A DNA stretch of 64,000 bases from the NCBI GenBank assembly GCA_032622095.1, contig CP136061.1, positions 59,541,301-59,605,300 on the forward strand, given 5' to 3'. Made by a program: the position numbers and the translations under genes. This stretch comes from Siphonodentalium dalli. Lineage: Eukaryota; Mollusca; Scaphopoda; Gadilida; Siphonodentaliidae. The notes under the pieces were generated by a model. The model had not been told where the DNA came from. It ran no database searches and worked only from the letters and a program-made list of their open reading frames with translations. Below are positions 58,528 to 64,000 of the stretch, in pieces. Each line of letters starts with the position of its first letter. Position 1 is the stretch's first letter.

Positions 58528-59894
58528 GTCATCACAGTTCCTGAAATGTCCCCCAAAAAAATGGCAGGAAAGACTTGGGCAAACTTTCATGCCCACTGAA
58601 TGGAAATCAATTTACAAAATGGCAAGTAGGATTTCAAATGACACTAGTCTATTGTCTTTTCAATTCAAATAAATCATGATATTTTATATACTAACTCCAA
58701 ACTTATGAAATGTGAAATATCAGAACCAGAAATGTGCTCTTTTTGTCACACAGGAAAAGAAACATGCCTACATCTATTTTATGAATGTCATGTAACAAAA
58801 TCTGTATTACTAGAATTTCAGCAGACTATTAAAGGCACGTGCGGCCTTAATTGTCGAAAACATTCATATTTGTTCCAAAGACCGTAAACAGAAAAACACT
58901 AAAACGCATACAGTTCCGTTCATATTTAACCACGACCATCGCGTAAACAGCATGTTATCATAAAGACCTCTATATTTTACCTAAGCAAGAGCCTGATTGT
59001 GTTACAGAAGACAGCACAATACTACTGGCTAATCACACACAAATGACATAAACGCTCTTTATTAGTTCCATATCAGGTATTCACCAACAAAGAACGCTCT
59101 TTATGTTTACCATCATAATATAAACAAACACCAGAAAAGTAACTTTTGATGCTTTTGTTTACATAACAATGGTCAAACATATGACCATAACATACTGTTT
59201 ATGCGATATTTCTTATCTGTATACGGACAAAGTCTGTCTACATTTTGACGTTCTTTCTGTTTGTGGCGGTTTTTGACGGGTGGAGATATTTCCACAGGAT
59301 ACCCACCGCCAAGGCCAACCGTGTCTTTAAAGATAAATGTAACCTGCAAATTGAAGTGTCACAAAATAACATTATATTTGGTGTACCTGATGGAAATCCA
59401 AATGAAGGAATAATAGAAATTGCCATACTTCTATTTAAGAGATATATCTACTCTTGTAAGATAAAAGCTACTAATCCTAATTCACATGGTTTTACAGAAT
59501 GGTTAAAAACTTATAAGACAATTGAAACTGTGCCATTAAAGGGCTATTCTAAAAAAAATAATATCTTTTTTCAAGAGAGATGGAATATAATTAATGAATT
59601 ATTTTTAACATAAACATAAGAGATGAAAAACACACAAAAGTATCAACGGTGCAGAGTCTAAATTGATCAATATCTTATACCATTTAATATCATATACTCC
59701 ATCATATAAAATTATTAGAACATGTTTATTTCAGCCTATGACAAAACACTTTATATTTTATCCCACTCATATCGATATCTTTAAAATATTTTTTTCATGT
59801 TTTAACCAAGTGTATGTATTGTGTCCTTGATTCCTCACATGTCTGTATGTATTTATTTGTTTAGACCCGAATAAAAAATATTAAAAAAAAAAAT
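58528..59894 (+). pseudogene. 5'-truncated L1/Tx1-like LINE with poly(A) tail, interrupted by a TTAA element
   Basis: Plus strand: about 58560-58670 reads ERLGQTFMPTEWKSIYKMAS and RISNDTSLLSFQFK. After a frame change comes SEPEMCSFCHTGKETCLHLF-YEC, the Cys/His knuckle after the reverse transcriptase domain of L1/Tx1-type LINEs. After a 494-bp insertion the same frame continues with NNIIFGVPDGNP, LFKRYIYSCKIKATNPN and FQERWNIINELF to a stop near 59613. The 3' UTR ends in an A-rich tail at 59867-59893. A 15-bp imperfect duplication flanks the whole. It lacks the catalytic core, so it is an inert copy. Confidence 0.85.
58833..59326 (+). mobile_element. TTAA-flanked element, family A copy 3 (494 bp), nested in LINE
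   Basis: TTAA at 58829-58832 and 59327-59330. Termini AGGCACGTGCGGCCTT and, complemented from the right, AGACACGGTTGGCCTT. Counting one TTAA, the LINE codons on either side are in the same frame (…QQTIK then DKCNLQ…), which proves the insertion into a LINE copy. Same length as copy 2 at 15048. Confidence 0.9.
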
Positions 59895-59909
59895 AGTTTA
59901 CTCAACAAT

Positions 59910-61555
59910 TTAGTTAGCGACACTATATACATATAATTACACCGGGGTTGAATTAATTGTTGAATAACATTTTAGAGATTGTTATAGGCTGGTCAGCCTT
60001 CTTTCCCAAGATTTATTTATGCCTAGCTCGCGGGACACCAGAGATAGAAGAGATAGTAAGTCATTAAATCTATATTATAATGAGACTCTCTATTGTCATG
60101 TAGAAATTGGGTGGTGGGACCAATTCAACGTTGAGACATAGTTAACTATGATATCTGCGCCAATGTGTTTCAATGTTTATGTTCACAATGAGGCATTAAG
60201 TGATTATAAAATTATTTTTGTGACGAAGAAGGCTCCCAATTGTCCGGAAATCTAACCATAACTGAGAATTCCTCGCAAGTGTTGGATTGCTTCTCACTCA
60301 AAATTAATGTCAGATGAATGAACGAACAGCTTCGTCCAGGGATCAGTTCGTATGTGTAATCGATTTTATATCCAAATTGGTAACAAGCAACGTTATTCCT
60401 ATGCATGAATGTGATATGTCGCGAAGATTCAAGGTGGTATTTTTACAAAGCTGTTGAAAAAATCCTCAGCGATCCAACATAATTAATTATTAACAGTTTA
60501 CATTCACGAACACAGGTTCACTGACTATTAAAATTGTGACAGAGGAATCCAATTTAAATAAATAAGATACAATGAGCATGATGTAATGCTGAAGCTGTAT
60601 TGACCGATCATTTAAATTAGTTCATCATAAAATAAACAAAAACACACACAAACAACCGAGCCTCGAGGATAAGTGCATGTGCATGTCAGTTGCAGATTGA
60701 TCGTTTGATGTATTTGAACTTCGATCGAAGTATATAAATATACATGGTATATCCCCCTCAACATTTATTCAGCTGCAGTTACTGCACGTGACGTCAGTCG
60801 GGGCGGGGCCACGTGCATCATGACTTGTTGCTCGGTCAGCGATTTGTCATTTGTAATTGTCTTTTATGTTTAGGTCACAGTATGTGTATGTTTATATACT
60901 CATAGATGCATCGCTAATTGGTCACTTTGGGTTGAGGTTAACTCGGCACCCGATGATATACGCAGACAATGTGTGTAATTTAAATTATCCAACTTCGCGA
61001 CAAAACAAGTACTCTTTGCGACTACCGATAGATTGTAGGGCCTTCCGTTTTGGTCGGGAAAAGTTGCAAACCAGGTTTGCTGCTATGCGAATAATGTCAC
61101 AATATGTACGTACATAAGCACAATTTATTTGGCAATAACAAACTGTGTTTTTTTTTTAACGGTGCAAATAACATCTAATCCAAGTTATCCATCGATTATA
61201 TAAATGATGTATATAGACTACTAAATCGAGTACCGCCTAATACTCATTTTTTTTACCGGTACCGTGAGAATTGTCCAAGTACCGACGGTTCCGGTACTGG
61301 TACCGTTGAGAAGCCTGCAAACGCAATATAGTTAGTACATTTTAAATCACATTTGTTCCATCTCTCCACGGACACGTCCAGATCAGCCTCGCATAATACA
61401 CCATTGAGGGCGTAATAATGCTTCCGCTGTGACAGATTAAATAACCCCCTATGCATCGGTGGCGGGTGACTCGACCCTAAGATGCATAACCCATTTGACA
61501 TGCAGTCATAAGCTGTTCAACGTTGCCAAAGCTGTAGGCTACCTACAATTATACT
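59910..61555. other. Non-coding, nothing recognised
   Basis: No domains found. TGACGTCA-like sequence near 60789 is noted without a supported function. Confidence 0.4.
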
Positions 61556-61975
61556 GACCGGTGGCGATCGGTGGCGGCGGCTGCTGGAAAACAACACGGC
61601 ATGCGGATATAGATACCACACCGACCGGTACTGGGTGCCATCATATTATACTGGCCGGTGGCGGCCGACTGCTGGCAAACAACATGGTATGCCGATATAG
61701 ATACCACACCGGTCGGTACTGGGTGCCTTCATATAAAACTGGCCGATGGCGATCGGCTGCTGGCAAACAACACGGCATGCCGATGTAGATACGACACCGG
61801 CCGGTACTGTGTGCCATCATGTTATACTGGCCGGTGACGGCCGACTGCTGGGGCTAACAACACGGCATGCCGATATAGATACGACACCGGCCGGTATTGG
61901 GTGCCATCATATTATACTGGCCGGTGGCGGTCGGCTGCTGGCAAACACCACGGCATGCCGATATAGATACAGTTA
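61556..61975. repeat. 90-bp tandem repeat, about 4.7 copies, GC-rich
   Basis: GGCCGGTGGCGGYCGRCTGCTGG and CGGCATGCCGATATAGATAC recur about every 89-93 bp. Units also share CACCGGCCGGTACTGGGTGC and CATCATATTATACTGG. Open frames are by-products. Confidence 0.85.
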
Positions 61976-62083
61976 GAATGACATACTTGTTAAAATACAT
62001 GTGAAATAATGTTTAATGGTGATTTACTCTGAAATACCATGCGTTTGATTTCGTGTAGTTGCCATTAGGTTGCGTGCTGTACC

Positions 62084-62085
<2 letters not shown>

Positions 62086-62120
<35 letters not shown>
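62086..62120. repeat. (AT)n microsatellite
   Basis: Uninterrupted AT dinucleotides of about 34 bp. Confidence 0.9.
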
Positions 62121-64000
62121 TTGGTTGGTAGCACGTGTTTCTGGACTCGTTTGTCAGTTTCTTTCCTGACGTCGACGGTTTATTGGAGTGAAATACTGGT
62201 GCAATTAATCCTCTGTGTGAGTTTTAATCCACACATAACGCTGATATGCAAATTCGTGATGTGGCCTAATGACCGAAACGCCATAAAACCCGCGAACCCG
62301 AACAGCACGCACGGTGTATATAACAGTTATCGCTTTCGAGATAATAAGGTGTCATAGCTACAAAGTGCATAGAGAAAATATAAAATATACTGTATATATA
62401 TGAATTTGAAAATGATAGGGAGCAGAATGTGCCAGCATAGATTAATCAGTGACAGTATCACCTATCGTGCGAGCTATTGTAGCAATCGATTGAAAACGAA
62501 TGTGATGGAGCCAACGTTACTGGGGCGCAACAATGGGATAACGTCGAAGTGTTTGTATGATTCTGCCTTGAAATCGATGGTAATATTCATGAACCATTTG
62601 TTCAAACTGATTTAATATCAACAAACTGACAAAAAAAATTGCAGTAATATTCGATTTTGAAATATATTTCGATGTCGAGAAAATTCAAAAGAGAATATTA
62701 TTAAGTGTATTTTGCAACGCATTGGAGTCGTATACGTGACATTTCCCCACTCTTCGTTGGAGTTACACGAATCACGTTGTTAGAGTGGTTCTTTATTGTC
62801 CACTTGGACCCACATATTTATTACCGCATGACCATTGGAGAGTATAACGCGGCAATTCGATAGTTTTCTGTCTCATCAGTCCAAATCGCAGCAATTTTTA
62901 TTAACAGTTGATATCAATAAATACCTGAAATCCTGTCTACAAACATTATATCTTCCAGAAAGACAAATTGGCGTCATAAATTATAACTTCGTATATATTT
63001 CGAACACAGTGTGCGGAACCAAACTCTTGCTACGCCAGTTGTATTCAATGAAGTTCCGGAATCGGAAACGGAATAATGTCCGTCTGGCCCGAAAACGTAT
63101 ATTGGGTTATCTTCACTGGAAACCATTTTATATTAATGCACTGTTTCTCTTCATTTTAATCAACAAAATGATGTTGTATCTTAATAACTATTGCAGAGCG
63201 ATGACAGATCTAGATTTTACTCTCAGGGTCTACCAATTTCTATGTTGTTTGTGGTCCGGCTAAACTGCTATATATGATGCTGGTAGAGCAAATTACTAGT
63301 ATTGAGAACAAGTACCGTTACTTTTTTTAAACTTGTACTGTTGTGTTAGGCTAACCTGAACACATCGAGAAAAGGCCATTATGTGTATAACACATAAATA
63401 TTTTAATAATAGGGGTGTGTTGGTTGATGCAAACCGACCGTAATCGAAATGGACGTTTCTGTCAAGCATGCACCCGCGCAGCCATTACTTAACTATTTAA
63501 AGAATATCGGTTGTTGAAGGTTTCATATGTAGCCACTGTTTTCCTTGTATATCTCCGATTAGCCAAACATCGTGAACAACTTTAAAACAACAACGGTATA
63601 TACATGTTCTTCACACCATCAGTTTGCCCCAGTGCACCAGCATCATAGCAATTCACCAGGACCCACCATCATAGGAAATTAGTAGGGCTGCTTGAACAGG
63701 GGTGGTTACATTTTGACAGACGAATGGTCAATGGATGGACACATTGCCAGAAAGACTTACACAATGGTCAGAAAGACAGAGCTGCAGACAGAGATACAGA
63801 CAGAAATATAGAATATATATATTATTTTTTTTTAAAGAAGAAATTCTCATCTGAGGTAGGTGACTGCTGACGTGAAGAATGGAATAGTTTGAAGATTAAG
63901 AAAGGTATCCGTTCATCCGAATATTTATTACATGTATGTACACACAGCTATACCGGTTTCGGCACGTCTTGCCTTTTCAATAGCTTGGAGTCACTGATGA
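62121..64000. other. Non-coding or unrecognised
   Basis: The longest frame (62835-63263, plus, 142 codons) begins with an MESITRQFDSF-like sequence and is rich in Leu, Tyr and Lys. It has no domain I recognise and no clear splice sites. Support for a gene is weak. Confidence 0.35.

Noticed and set aside
59245-59613. A 122-codon gene on the plus strand
   Set aside because: The first third lies in the TTAA element and the rest in the LINE C-terminus; it is a chance fusion across an insertion boundary.
62070-62357. Frame starting MRAVPTYIYIYIY
   Set aside because: Tyr-Ile run is the translation of an (AT)n microsatellite.

Overview
This is an AT-rich piece of eukaryotic nuclear DNA, most likely from a marine invertebrate and plausibly a mollusc. 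The grounds are spliced exons of an animal-type universal stress protein, several unrelated LINE clades, and a CCAGAGTTATGGCC-type repeat at about 16.9-17.3 kb that resembles bivalve repeats I know of. The species cannot be fixed from the sequence alone. There is no bacterial gene density, no operon, and almost every long open frame is a by-product of a repeat.

The only host gene I can support is a universal stress protein (USP) on the minus strand. A 92-nt internal exon (27987-28078) and the terminal exon (26386-26589) are separated by an intron full of inverted repeats. The 5' exons were not found.

The most striking object is an 8.6-kb element at 5218-13843. It has an exact 9-bp target-site duplication, perfect termini, and inverted arms built of a 141-bp GC-rich tandem repeat (about 9 copies left, 5 right). 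This is foldback/Mutator-like architecture. Its interior is about 48 units of an 84-bp satellite that is clearly a decayed C2H2 zinc-finger array (28 codons per unit). It contains higher-order repeats of 584 and 500 bp and is interrupted by a 1148-bp non-autonomous hAT element with an 8-bp target duplication.

By region: 0-5.2 kb holds a TTAA-flanked element, a 5'-truncated LINE with target duplication, and a 2.1-kb terminal-inverted-repeat element. 14-25.5 kb holds more TTAA elements, ATGGCGGCC-motif satellites with a period near 340 bp, and a LINE ORF1 relic. 26-28.1 kb holds the USP exons. 28.9-33.4 kb is an inverted repeat with 1.37-kb arms. 33.5-44 kb holds MITEs, a minisatellite, a LINE 3' end, and a pair of 391-bp direct repeats. 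44.3-53.7 kb is a diverged segmental duplication in which one copy has been enlarged by insertions and a 1.2-kb tandem duplication. 54.6-59.9 kb holds two more LINE relics, one with a TTAA element nested inside it. 61.5-62 kb is a 90-bp tandem repeat. A 67-bp hairpin recurs seven times between 35.5 and 57.4 kb.

The window is therefore a layered record of transposition. Several insertions can be ordered, because target duplications, preserved reading frames, or a paralogous empty site show what was inserted into what.
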